Origin: Scolanthus callimorphus
Taxonomy: Eukaryota > Cnidaria > Anthozoa > Actiniaria > Edwardsiidae
NCBI GenBank assembly: GCA_033964015.1
Contig: CM066922.1
Span: 760,856 to 824,855 of the forward strand
Length of the DNA stretch: 64,000 nucleotides
Reading direction: 5' to 3'
Part shown: positions 34,289 to 44,481 of the stretch, piece after piece
Layout of the letters: each line of letters starts with the position of its first letter
Numbering within the stretch: position 1 is the first letter of the stretch
Notes under the pieces: generated by a model
What the model was told of the DNA's origin: nothing
Database searches by the model: none
The model's input: the letters and a program-made list of their open reading frames with translations, nothing else
Position numbers and translations under genes: made by a program

Positions 34289-34625
34289 CCGGGGAGGGGG
34301 CTCCCCCTATTTTTGGTGTGCGAGTACTTGTCATACCTTTTAGGGTTTAAAATCAGGCCTCTGGTAAAATTAGAAAACTTGCAAAAAAAATTCCAGATAG
34401 GTACCCATTAGAGATCCATTCTAGCAAATCAATCAAATTACACTTGTTAGTTGCCTGAATTTCAGACATATTCTCCCTCGTAAAAAAACATGAATATATG
34501 TCTTGCTGGTACCTTTTTAGGAGCCCAAGTCAACTAAGCGATGCCATGTATGGTACCTTTTAGGGATGAAATTGAAAGTTCCTGACGAGCATCCCTGCCC
34601 CAAAAATAGGGGAGTCCCCCCTGGG
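34289..34625. repeat. GGTACCTTTTAGGG repeat with CCCCC/GGGGG ends
   Basis: Begins GGGGAGGGGGCTCCCCCTAT and ends ATAGGGGAGTCCCCC, so the ends are inverted. Internal (G/C)ATACCTTTTAGGG and GGTACCTTTTAGGGATGAAA modules are shared with 19,035-19,205. Confidence 0.6.
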
Positions 34626-34789
34626 CATACTGTACCATGTTGTAAATCTGATACAACCACTAGTGGTTGTAGCTAATTTGCATAACAACTTTAATGAAAC
34701 ATATCAAGTTTCGCTTCCAAATTTTTTAAAACAGACGACATTAGAAGGGAGGATGTCTTCTCCATTGTTTAAAGTAGTTTAAAACATTT

Positions 34790-35235
34790 GCAACAATTGA
34801 CAACTATTTATAGTAAAAATACACCGTATAGCGGCTTTCACATAACTACTGTGAAAACAATTCATGAGTAATTCACTATCCTATCAAATGCATAGAAATT
34901 CGACAATTAACCAATCACAGAGCAAGAGGTGATCTCTCTTTTTTGTCAGCAATTTAATTAGACGTATAATTGTGTAATTATTTTCTCTACGCAATCTGAT
35001 TGGCACAAGGATCAAAGACCATGCTCTTGACCAATCACAACCCAAACCAATCTCAATTAGCAAGTTATTTGTAATTACTCATGACATTCATGTGGAAACT
35101 GCTCTAATTATGTTTTACTTGTGTCATGGTATGGTCTTTCCGAAAGCCGACTCTGGCAAAAGCCACCTCTGGCTGCTGTTGTCACTGAAATTTAAAGAAA
35201 ATAACCAATAAGTCTGATGAGCCTCGAAGACAAAA
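34790..35235 (-). repeat. Dispersed repeat, uninterrupted inverted copy of 1.87-2.62 kb
   Basis: Contains the reverse complements of the blocks at 1865-2615 in the right order, with MITE-like arms GTATAGCGGCTTTCACATAA (34,828) and CATGTGGAAACTGCTCTAAT (35,088). It lacks the foldback insertion present in the left copy and so records the empty site. Confidence 0.65.
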
Positions 35236-35499
35236 CCTGCAAGTGTTTATCGAAACTATGGGCCCGATTCACGCGCAACGAAAGAAAAGTGAGATCCCCT
35301 CGACTACCTGTAAAATGCCTTCTACTATGTCGAAACTAATTAATTTTTTCATATTTAACATATAAGAATATGATTGCTTTTGTAAAAGGAACAGCCTCGA
35401 ATAGGTCTGCACACCTACAGAGCAATATTATTCACCATCTACAGAGCAACATTATTAATTAAATGACTAGAAACCGCTACTAGTATCTTAAAACATGGG

Positions 35500-35690
35500 G
35501 AAATTCGGTAAGACAAAAAAAAATCATGTGGAAAAAATACAGAAAAAATTCCTGCAAAGCCATGGCTTGCTAAAAATCATTCCTACACAAATTCTAACCC
35601 GGAAAAAAAAATTCTGCATAACCAAAAACCTCTTTGCTCCCCCCCCCCCCCCCCCCCCTTCCTAAAATTTCTAATGGTCCATCCCTTATG
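35500..35690. repeat. Partial C-run Harbinger-type MITE
   Basis: Poly-A-interrupted sequence leads to a C run (35,639-35,658) and TTTCTAATGGTCCATCCCTTA, the right arm of the family seen intact at 7153-7376. A matching left arm is not visible. Confidence 0.5.
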
Positions 35691-35699
35691 AAATCGATT

Positions 35700-37620
35700 T
35701 CAGGGCTGTCAAAACTTCAAGCAATATTTTTAAACTATAGTCTATGAATTATTGTGTTTATGTTGAGGAAAATTTACATCTATGTTGTGCAAAATTTATA
35801 CATTTCCATGACTTCTAAGTTCATGCCTGACACTATCGCGGACAGAGAAACAATGAACCAAACAATAAATTAAAAATAAAATGTCAGTGCATATTGGCAC
35901 TGATAGACAGCAATAATTATTCCTAGATAGATTTCCACTTGCCTGTCATATGTGACTCTGTGAAGCTTCCCCGCAGCCAGGAATACATCTTAGGGAATTT
36001 CTACAAAATTAATTAAATTAGCGCACAAAAGTTACTCGTTGTAGCCGAACCAAATTGAACCAAATTGGTGTTTTTAAGTCGAAAATGTCTCAATTTGAAG
36101 AATAAATAGCTTAGATACATTAGAAAATTCAAGAATCATTGTACCATTATCTAAACCTGAAGTTTGGAGCTGGACGAGTCCTATGATGACCAAAAGCTCG
36201 CGAGCAAAAGATGGCAGCCATGCCGATGCGTGACAAGTTTTTCTTTCATGACTTTCTACCGAGTCTCCCCGCCAAAAGTTAACACAGCCACGGCAGTTGT
36301 CAGCTCCACTATAACTTATCACTTGAAAATACGGTATTCTGATTGCAATCCAGAAAAAAAGCTTAACCCACAATGGTTGAGCGTGTAAAAACGACTAATC
36401 TCACGAGCGGCCACTATCGTCGCATTCAAGTTTCATCTTTTTCAAAGGAGTAGAGAAAACAGCCGCAAAAGTTCGGGAAAAACACGAATGGAAGTTTGAA
36501 GTTTGCGGTAGATAAAATCAGATTACTACTGAATGCTCATTAAATACTCTAGCTACAAAGTTCAAGTACCTACCTTGAAAATGGGTAATTCTACGCTAGC
36601 TCTTCGTTCGTCTGTCTTCTTTTGTCTTTTTCGACTTCACCATTCACTGGTATTCTTCTCTACTCGCTTTGCTTCTTTCCCTCGACAAACGTTTTTTCTA
36701 TAATCATGACATCGGTCACTCTTCTTCCCGCTGGTGACTCATTTTCTAAAATCGTGATTTGTCAGCTTGATTTCAAGAGTTTTTGATGAACAGTAAAAAC
36801 CGTCGCGCGTTTTCGTTTGTTCACTTTGCACTCTCTTTGGCGGTGGTTCATGCTTTGCCCAGCTTCTTCCCGTCGCTGTTTCTAGCTCTCTCCTCGAATA
36901 ATTTATTCCGGTTCTTCTATCAAAATTCTCTCTTTAATTTTTCTCGTCTTGTCATCGATTTTTTATCAATTAGAAAAAAGAAATCTGTACAGACGAACAG
37001 ACGACAGAGTCCTGCAGAAAAATGCCAGACAGTTCCGGGGTTGCCTGTGGTGGGGCGCGCAGACAGGCAGACACGGACGCGCCCGCGATACCAGAGAATA
37101 CCGCTGAACTGTGAAAAATCAAGTCGATCGTATACCTGAGTTCTGTTTTGAGCTGTTGAACTCTTCCTGCGATACCTATGGTGCTCCGCTCTGCGGCCTT
37201 CGGCCGCAAAGGAGCTCCGCTAAAATGAATAATTATTCAGTTATTGATTCCTGTTTTTCAATTCGATAATAAAAAATGTTTAGCATTGAAATTTTAGCAA
37301 TGCAATTGTTCCCCAGGGTAATTATTTACACAATTTTCAATGTGGAATTAAACATTGACTATTTGGTTGAATATTGAACTCAATAATGCATGGTTGTAAT
37401 GAATTGAATGTTGCACTTAAGGGTAAGGGGGCATTATTCATTTATTTTGGCTGTTAGGGTCAAGGGTCAAAGCCTTGAATGGCCTAGTAGTGATTGTGGG
37501 GGATAAGAACAAAGTTTTTATTACAATGTGAGCAATGTTCACAAAGGAGTGGCTGACAATATCATAAATTAATGTAGGAAGTGCCCTTTTGCTGGAATGT
37601 ACAGTGTATGAACAATCTTC
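35700..37620. other. Remainder of the large transposase intron
   Basis: No gene is supported. The frames at 36,074-36,388 and 36,783-37,209 overlap each other on both strands and have no domains. A GC hairpin CTGCGGCCTTCGGCCGCAAAG sits at about 37,193-37,213 next to GGTGCTCCGC and GGAGCTCCGCTAAAA motifs, which resemble the end of the CRE repeat near 14,250. Confidence 0.35.
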
Positions 37621-37952
37621 TTACCAGTCATGTTAGCCATATTGCACATCATCATGAATGATGCACATATGCTTGTACTTCGCACTGATGGAACTCTTTA
37701 TATTCGTTATAGTGTGAGCGCACACCATTAGCTGCATTTGTCATTAGGCAACGGTTCATGCTTGCACGTGAAGTCCCAATCTCAGCAGCAGATGAGTCTT
37801 TCACAAACATCTCACTTTCAATCTGTAAGGCAAGGAAACAAGTCATAAGAGCAGAGTACCATCAATTAGTATGTATTAATGCAATGGCAAAAGGAAAGAG
37901 GGAGTGCTGAGGTGACAGGACATTATAAATTGAGTTTGGGGAGGGAGGGTCA

Positions 37953-38036
37953 TAGCCTGCATAGCAAGCACACTTGGGGAGGGAGGGCTCTCACATCCTC
38001 AGCTCCTCCTAACCTTTGCACTTGCTATGCAGCCTA
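37953..38036. mobile_element. 84-bp MITE with the termini of the 18.4-kb element
   Basis: TAGCCTGCATAGCAAGCACA at the left and TGCACTTGCTATGCAGCCTA at the right are near-identical to the outer 20 bases of the big TIR. Flanks GAGGGTCA and CGGGGTCA match at six of eight positions, supporting an 8-bp duplication for this family. It lies in an intron of the parent-type transposase. Confidence 0.7.
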
Positions 38037-39464
38037 CGGGGTCAGATAGTGAAAATGTTTGGAGGAGCATGTTGTAAGAGATACGAAAAAAACCTGGCTT
38101 TGTACTTCATTGTACCAAACAGTTAAAATATATGCTACTATCAAATTACCTTGTATAGAGTGACTTTGGCATGCCAGTCTGCATGCTCAGGGAGAAGGCT
38201 GGTGAGCTGGTCATGTTTGTTGTTTCCTAGCTGGAATGTCCACTGAACATTGCGTGCCCGCTCCTCAAACAGCTGGTCGCCATGAAGTGGGACATTACAC
38301 AGCACTGTCTTGTCATATCCAGAACAGGGGACATACTTATCTTGGTAGTTCTTGAGAATCTGGGTCATTTCAGCAGCAGTATTGGGGTTGAGGAACTCCA
38401 TTCCCAGTGAACACTGTAATAATAAAAATAAAATGTCAGGGGTGGAGTCCTGGAGTTTTGGAAAGGGGGGCCCGTGAAAACATAGGACGGAAATTTGCAA
38501 ATTTCCTTCAGCAAATAAAGTAAATGTATGGGAAAATCTCCCAAGAAAGGGGTAGCATGGCCCCTTGCTCCCCCTAAATCTGCCCCTGGATGTGAAAAAA
38601 ATTGGCATGTTTATTGTACAGAGGTGTATAGTCCAGATCAAACAGTCAAGTGTCATGCAAAGGGAATTATCACTTATTTTAGATTACAGGGATGTGAAAA
38701 TATATGTTTGTATAATAAGTGTTCAGAATTTCAACAGAGTAATGTGGCATTTTTGTTACCAATGGCAAGGATATGCCCCCTCTCCAAACCCCTAGAGAAC
38801 AATGTTTCCATTCCCCCATTTGATTCCCATCCCCTCCATGGAAGAGTATATTTTTTCCTTAGATGTACTCTGCCTTAGAATCATAAGTAGCTCCATCAAA
38901 ACTTACTATTTCAGACTTCTTGGACATCTCATTAGTATACTGATGTGGGATGTGCCAAATTACATCCTTACGCAGTGCTTGGAATGGTGGCAACAACTTG
39001 GTGACTACTCGACTGACAAGAACTGCCCATTGCCAAATAAGATTGTTTTGGACATCCCCATCTGGGAGCAATTCAATCAAGTCAACATCCTCCACTGTTT
39101 TTGGGGGATGGGCTGATTGCAGTTGTGGTTCCACTACCTTTTCCTTCATTGCATACTGGTGGGTCCAGTGCAGAGACCTGTTGGTGTGGCTCTTTGTCTG
39201 GACCCTGGCGTAGTTGTTATGGTCAATGTTATCTGCAACGATCCTGTTTAGTATAAATGAAATCAATTAAAAGACTAAATTGATGCAAAGTAAAAGCTTT
39301 TTCAAGAAATCATGATACTTATTTGCAGGGCGCAATTTAGTACAAAAGAACATGAGCAAACAAAACTAACCAGTTGTGTGAAAGGTAAAGGGGAACATAG
39401 AACACCTTAGAGATTTCTCCACATCCTTTCATAGTAGTAATGGAAATGCAAACCTCACCTATCC

Positions 39465-39545
39465 TTAGTAGCTTGCAGCAAATGAAAAGGGGAAGGGAAG
39501 TTCACTCGCACCTGGTCCCTCCCCTACCGATTTCCCGCATGCTTT
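39465..39545. mobile_element. Possible fourth short TAGC MITE
   Basis: TAGCTTGCAGCAAATGAAAA and AAGGGGAAGGGAAG at the left and GCATGCTTTTCACTT at the right loosely follow the TIR pattern. Weaker than the other three. Confidence 0.3.
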
Positions 39546-41110
39546 TCACTTCACTTTGCACTGCAAGTTCCTTTGGGCCAAGGATAGCACCTTGTCTGTG
39601 ACAATAACTTCACCTAGTGCCCTTTGAGCTTGTTCGATTTCAAGTATTGCACTCCGGTAGACACCCTTGCTGTATGAATGGTACAGTTTTACAGTGTCTT
39701 CCGCGAGATCAAATGACATGTCAACTGCCATATCATCAGGTTGCAGCTCTGGTTCTTGCTTACGTAACACCTCATCGAGGAAAGCCAGCGTTGACTTGTT
39801 CTCTGCGATTTCACGCTTCCATCTTTCAACCTGATGGTCGAACACTTCCCCCATTTTCATTTGCAGTCGCAAAACTGACTTGGGAGACATGCACACCCCC
39901 AGATGGTTGAGTCGTTTGCAGTCTTGGTACGACACACCGCCATGAAACAGGATCGTAGAGATTCTGTATGCCAGAGCTGACATTGTGGGATTTCTGTTCC
40001 GCACTAATGCTGACGTTGCCAGAGCCATAGCATTGATAGCCGAACTTTGATTATCCTCATCCTTAGATAATCCACAGGCAGCGCGGATAACTGAACTATA
40101 CAAAGGACAAAATACTCGCACCTCTTCGCAAACAATCTTGTTCGAGAAAACACAAAGCTGGTCCGGTTCGGACTGTTTCAAAACACTTTCTGACTAGCTG
40201 AATTCGCTAAATTCCGATCCAACCTGGCGCTCAATAAATGCCAGAAGTTCAGGGCCCAAATGTTCGTGTTTGTTCAAAGCATTTACCGCATATGTCCATT
40301 CAGACCTGCAAATATGCTGGATAATTCTAGCGGAAACGGGATCGAACTTTGAGTACGGGACGATAGTGGAAGGATAGACAAGCAAAACTTTGCAACCAAA
40401 GCCGGTTTCAGTTAGCACTACATCGTCGATGTTTTGCTTAGCTTTCAACTGAACATCTTGTGCAAGGTCCAAAGCTTTTTGAGTTCTCCTTTGCTGCGGT
40501 GAAATAAGCCTTAGCGCTTTTCGGGCCGGACTTCGTTTCGCGGGAGTCGAAGGCAATGGCGACTTTCTCTTAGAGGATCTGCTGTTTTCCACTTCTTCGG
40601 CAGGAGGTTTCTCGGATGCTAGCTTCCCTGATACCTTGGAATAAAACGCACAGAGAGATTTGATCTTCCGGGCACAGGGAACGCAAACGACGGACGATTT
40701 AGTACTTGTTTGGGAAACGGATATACCAATCGCCGAGACGCTTTCGGCTACAACAAACTGCTTAAATTCCTCGTTTCAAGGTGCTAAAGATGTTCAAGTA
40801 GCTCTTTTTAGCCGAAACTGGGCCGTAGGTGGTTTGTAAGTTGTCGTCGCAGACTCTGCAGATTATGTTTGAGGGTTTTCCTGCTTTTCTTCCACGGCTA
40901 GAGCTCCTCGCTTCCGACATGAGTGAAATCTCTCGACATGAGTGAAATCTAGGCGAAATCTAGCACAAGCGATTTTCACACAATAACAATAAGCAGCTGT
41001 CAGATGATTTTTGGCGCGAAACTGCACAGTAGGCTCAACGTGATTGGATAATCTTTGACAGCTGTCAAACATTGGCATCGCGAAAGTTGAATTTTAATTA
41101 GGTAGGCGAG

Positions 41111-41244
41111 ACGGTTGGGCCGGCGTGCTGTCTGCAAGCGCCCCCTTCCCTTCTCTCTCCCAATTCCCTCGCGTCCTCGGCTCCTCGGTTCCGGACGCCC
41201 CTCTCCCTTTCCCTTTTGCGCTTGCTACGCAGGCTACAAGATCT
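41111..41244 (-). repeat. Right TIR and target duplication of the 18.4-kb element
   Basis: Inverted copy of the left TIR at 41,111-41,236 (ends TGCGCTTGCTACGCAGGCTA), followed by CAAGATCT at 41,237-41,244. Differences from the left arm are scattered substitutions and one or two single-base gaps. The transposase ATG lies about 190 bases inside. Confidence 0.9.
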
Positions 41245-42532
41245 TGACTATATGTACCAGAAGTTTTTCGCAGGTACGTTGATCGAATAATATGCATTTT
41301 AAACTCTCTTCTTAAACTCTCCATAAACTACTTTCATATGTTTCATATCACTAGGAAATATTGAGTCACAAAATCAATCAAAGCCTAAGTCGAGTTGTTA
41401 AATTGTGAGCGTTTTTAATATAGGTTGGGTCGTACATTGTGCGAATTCACGAGTTTTGCTTTATTTTGTAGTTCACCTGCAGAATCGGTAATTACTATAA
41501 TTATTCCAAAAGGGAAACAATTACAAAGTATTTTTAAACCAGAAGAAATGTGGCACAACCATATGAAGGTGTCGATAAAAGGGTATAAAGGTCTTCGAAA
41601 GGTCTAAGTAAACATTTTATGATGGAACCTGGAATATTTTTTTTTGGCGCTTGTTTACAATAACAATTACACACGTGTTACTGCAAAATTGTCTGAGCCA
41701 AGCTTCCCAAAAATTTACGCGCCAATATAGAAATAAATCATAATACAGTTTCTACAAATATTTCCTTTTATTTTCAGGGAAGAGAACCCGCCGAAAAAGC
41801 ACAAATAAGAGAAGAGATGCAATTTCAGAAAGTGAGATCAACCTATACAGGCAGGCAATAAAGAAGGGCGGAAACGATTGGAAGAAAATTCTCGGCTTCT
41901 TTGTTAAGCACAAAGATGTAATCGACAGTCCTTATTTAGCTGAGAGGTATACCACTGCCCTGAAGAATATAGACAACAAGGACATGACCAAGACAATAAG
42001 GAACAAGCTGGGGAACATTGGAAGGAAGACGAAGGGATCAAAGGAAGTAAAGGAGAGAGAAGAGCGGCACATTCTTGAGGATAAAGCTGTAAGCACAGCA
42101 GAACAAGTGATCCTACATGTACGGAAAACAAAAAGGGCGGAAAAAGAAGACCCTATCAATGAAGCATGCAGTGAATCAGATTGCGACCAACCAGGCCCAA
42201 GTGCCCCGCCGCATGTGTCAACTTCAGAGTCAGAGCAGCAAGAGGTGATCGAGTCCGACAGCGACGAAGCTACCGATCCTCCTAATCCCGCGCCGCCGTG
42301 TAAGAAAGCCAAGAAGATTAAGGGCAAAGCGCCGAAAGCGTCCCTGAACGATTTGCATGCAAGGGCAGATTCCCTTATGAATGTTGGACTAGCAACAGCC
42401 CAGCTTCACATGAAATTCTTGCGCAAGAGCGCATGTCACTCTCTGATTCTTCGGAAAGTGACTAGAAAGGACTCTGTTCCAGAGCCCCCTTTCCTGATTA
42501 TGACACTGTTCTGTTTGGATTATTTGATTTAG

Positions 42533-43672
42533 TAGTAGAGCTTTGCCCAGCGCGTGGCATGACAATATATTTTGACAATAGAATCATGAAAATAGACCAA
42601 CGGGATTTTTACTGTTTATTGAGCGATTGGGCGGCGTTATACACTGTCGAAATATAGCCTGCGACGTTTTAAATATATTGTTTTCGATACCCCTACATAT
42701 TGCACGTTCGTGGAGAGCTTTGGTTTAAGGCGGGGTCATGAAGGTAAAATATCAATATGTTACCTCGGGCCTGAAACTCCCCATATGAGTTTGTTATCTT
42801 TGAAAATAACTAAAGCCTTATGAATAACTAAATTTTTCCCACAGGTATGGCCTTAAATAGAAGACGATTTCATTTTTTTTTTTTTGCAGATTATAGTAAC
42901 GAATATGAAGTCGCGAAAATTGTAATGTTGAGGGAAATAAACTGAAATCGAATGTAATCAACTTGAACTTGTCAACGGTAAAAATAAAAGCCGAGTAAGC
43001 GAGTTTACTTAGGGGCCGACCATTTAACTTTTGAGGGAGGGGGTGGGCTTTTTTGTTAGTGCAAGATTTTTTTTATACCTCTGTTATGCGGTGAGAATTT
43101 TTTTTCCAATAAGAAAAGTGGGTTTAAGTCACCATTTTGCTGTGCAGGAAAAAGCCCCCCCCCCCCTCAAGAGTTAAATGGTCGGCCCCTTAGATTTTAT
43201 TTCACTTGAGTCTAGGGTGACAATGCTCAATCCAGCATCCATAGAAGTCACGAAACGTTTGCTGTCCACCGGAGTAACACCTAACTGCCGAACTATTCTA
43301 CAATGAAATACACGATATTGCATAATTTCTAAAAACATTTGGGCGCATTCCTAGTTACCTCCCCAAAAATTGCCAAACCCCTAAAAGGGAAAATACAATA
43401 TTTGACAACAACAACAATAAGCCTCGCCTGTCGCGCGCACACTGTCATACAAATTATAAGACATCTACACGGTTTTGTATAGCCCTATAAATCTGAAAAC
43501 CGGTTTCTTATATTTTGTATTAATAATCGCCGCCTGTTAGAAAGCGCAGCTACAACACAGACAACCGTACTGACGAAGTGCCTCCGCCCTCGGATTCTCC
43601 CTGATCTGCCTGGGACGCTGCAGTAGATGCGCAAGTCTCCGATGCGATTTTCTGCCCGTACCCTTGCTCTCC
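42533..43672. other. Gap between convergent Myb-like and transposase genes
   Basis: Contains the MITE at 43,012-43,189. Otherwise I see no gene; the missing 3' part of the Harbinger transposase would have been expected at about 43,190-43,670 and is not there. Confidence 0.4.
43012..43189. mobile_element. PIF/Harbinger-type MITE with TTA target
   Basis: GGGGCCGACCATTTAACTTTTGAGGG-type left arm and its complement on the right, flanked by TTA at 43,009-43,011 and 43,190-43,192. It contains a C run and A/T runs. It shares GGGG..GACCATT with the MITE at 7153. Confidence 0.75.
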
Positions 43673-44481
43673 CTAGCTCAATATTTGCAAATTGAGGAAG
43701 TGGAATCCTCGATCTCGTCTGTAGTATAAGCGCTGCACAGCACGGCCCTGTGGTCTGCTTATTTGTACTGCAAATGCGTCGATAGCCCCGACGGCATTCG
43801 GGAATTCTTGAAACTCATTTCTTTGACTCTCCCATGTTTCCTCGTCGTTCCATGTGACATATCGGTGGTAATAAGCCTCATATAAAATAGGTACAATCGT
43901 ATGTATGACGTCATTAACATTACTGACGGATATACAAAAACTGCGTATGTATGATGTCATTAACATTACTGACGGATATACAAAAACTGCTGGCTGAGGG
44001 CAGTCAGTGTATGGTAATTTCTGAGCCACAAAAATGTCAACAAAATCCTGTCGTGTAAGCACAGAGCATAGGGTCGCGTTCGCCTCACACGCCTTCGGGG
44101 GTTCCACGGGTCCCGCACGCGGGCCTCAATCTCAAGCCGAGTTCGCTCCACTACTCTCGTTAGACTCCCGGGAGTGTCACCTGTTAAAAGCCAGAAATTG
44201 CCTGGGCGAACAACCAAGTTGTTCCACACACTGTCTTCGTGGATTCTCCAGCGATTTCTGTCGTAGTTTTGGGCGAGTATCCTATGTACGGGAACCTCCA
44301 ATTCTATCAATTCTCTGATTTGACGAATTATCTGTTCAATGGCTGTTATCAGAACTTCAATCGGTAGAAATGGTGGCGGAGGAAGTTGTCCGCGGCTTGC
44401 TATGCTTAGGTACTCAACCAGGAAGGCGAGAATCGAAAAAATAAACGTAGGGACGGGAGGAATCATTTCTACATAGCGCAA
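43673..44481 (-). pseudogene. PIF/Harbinger (HARBI1-like) transposase, truncated
   Basis: The first frame (44,481-43,966) carries WRIHEDSVWNN, DRILLTFLWLRNYHTLTALS and QQF. A second frame (to 43,673) continues SVSNVNDVIHTIVPILYEAY, WESQRNEFQEFPNAVGAIDA and RDRGFHFLNLQ. The FP.AVGAID..AVQI..P block is the DDE_Tnp_4 signature, with the first catalytic Asp in GAID. An extra T after QQF plus a 46-bp tandem duplication (43,899-43,990) shift the frame, and the protein stops right after FHFLNLQ, so the second and third acidic residues are missing. It pairs, convergently, with the Myb-like gene. Confidence 0.75.
43899..43990. repeat. 46-bp tandem duplication inside the transposase
   Basis: Units 43,899-43,944 and 43,945-43,990 (start GTATGTATGACGTCATTAAC) differ at one base (GACGTC versus GATGTC). 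Being 46 bases, not a multiple of three, the duplication shifts the reading frame. Confidence 0.95.

Larger units (their letters stand above)
29372..40920 (-). pseudogene. DUF6589-type putative transposase of copy 1, seven exons
   Basis: E1 40,920-39,546: CRVCDDN, +1 frame jump before EEFKQFVVAE (40,772), CVPCARKI, so a ZAD-like C2-C2 zinc finger; then an in-frame TAG at 40,196 and the conserved MSALAYRISTILFHGG. E2 39,243-38,907: ADNIDHNNYARVQTKSHTNR, SLHWTHQYA. E3 38,413-38,150: HGDQLFEERARNVQW and DWHAK. E4 37,822-37,625: HYNEYKEFHQCEV, frameshift, ICASFM. E5 31,255-31,027, E6 30,625-30,500 and E7 30,143-29,372: two C2H2-like zinc fingers spanning exon joins (CRSNCGLVFSTEATRN, then HERTKH), then KSKSNHFKYAYANLLHLVKI and FVNNHGGRASNIPLDLKKE to the stop. 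Conserved D of DNID and HGDQL are candidate catalytic acids (inference). I recall DUF6589 as widespread in cnidarians and fungi. One stop and one clear frameshift disable it; exons 5-7 are intact. Confidence 0.8.
22817..41236. mobile_element. 18.4-kb helicase + DUF6589-type DNA transposon (copy 1)
   Basis: TIRs of about 125 bases (22,817-22,939 and 41,111-41,236) start TAGCCTGCGTAGCAAGCGC and are roughly 93% alike by eye. The 8-base CAAGATCT flanks both ends exactly (22,809-22,816 and 41,237-41,244); the target CAAGATCTTG is a palindrome. Two genes converge inside: a RecQ-type helicase (+) at the left and a DUF6589-type putative transposase (-) at the right. Later insertions fill its introns, including a TTAA-flanked Kolobok-type MITE, foldback repeats, and short MITEs sharing its own termini. 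From memory it resembles helicase-encoding Academ (AcademH) elements. My recollection of Academ target duplications is 3-4 bp, so the 8-bp duplication is a point to test. Confidence 0.85.
22788..42532 (+). pseudogene. Myb/SANT-like gene interrupted by the 18.4-kb element
   Basis: Coding starts at ATG 22,788 (MDKDAEEQD), is cut at 22,816 and resumes at 41,245 after one target copy is discounted. The frame continues DYMYQKFFA to a GTACGT donor at 41,274. The acceptor TTTTCAG leads to exon 2 at 41,778, in phase, which runs open to a stop at 42,532. Exon 2 begins basic (KRTRRKSTNKRRD), then has a SANT-like stretch INLYRQAIKKGGNDWKKILG, a Lys-rich part, an acidic Ser-rich linker and a basic C-terminal third. 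It converges on the Harbinger transposase at 43,673-44,481. Harbinger elements carry a separate Myb-like protein needed for transposition, so that is the likely role. The TE insertion disables it; the rest of the frame looks intact. Confidence 0.7.

Noticed and set aside
36074..37209. Several 75-118-residue frames
   Set aside because: They overlap on both strands, carry no domain and lie in a transposase intron.
41904..42327. Minus-strand frames of 75 and 131 residues
   Set aside because: They are antisense shadows of the Myb-like exon, rich in Ser/Leu from its Lys/Glu codons.
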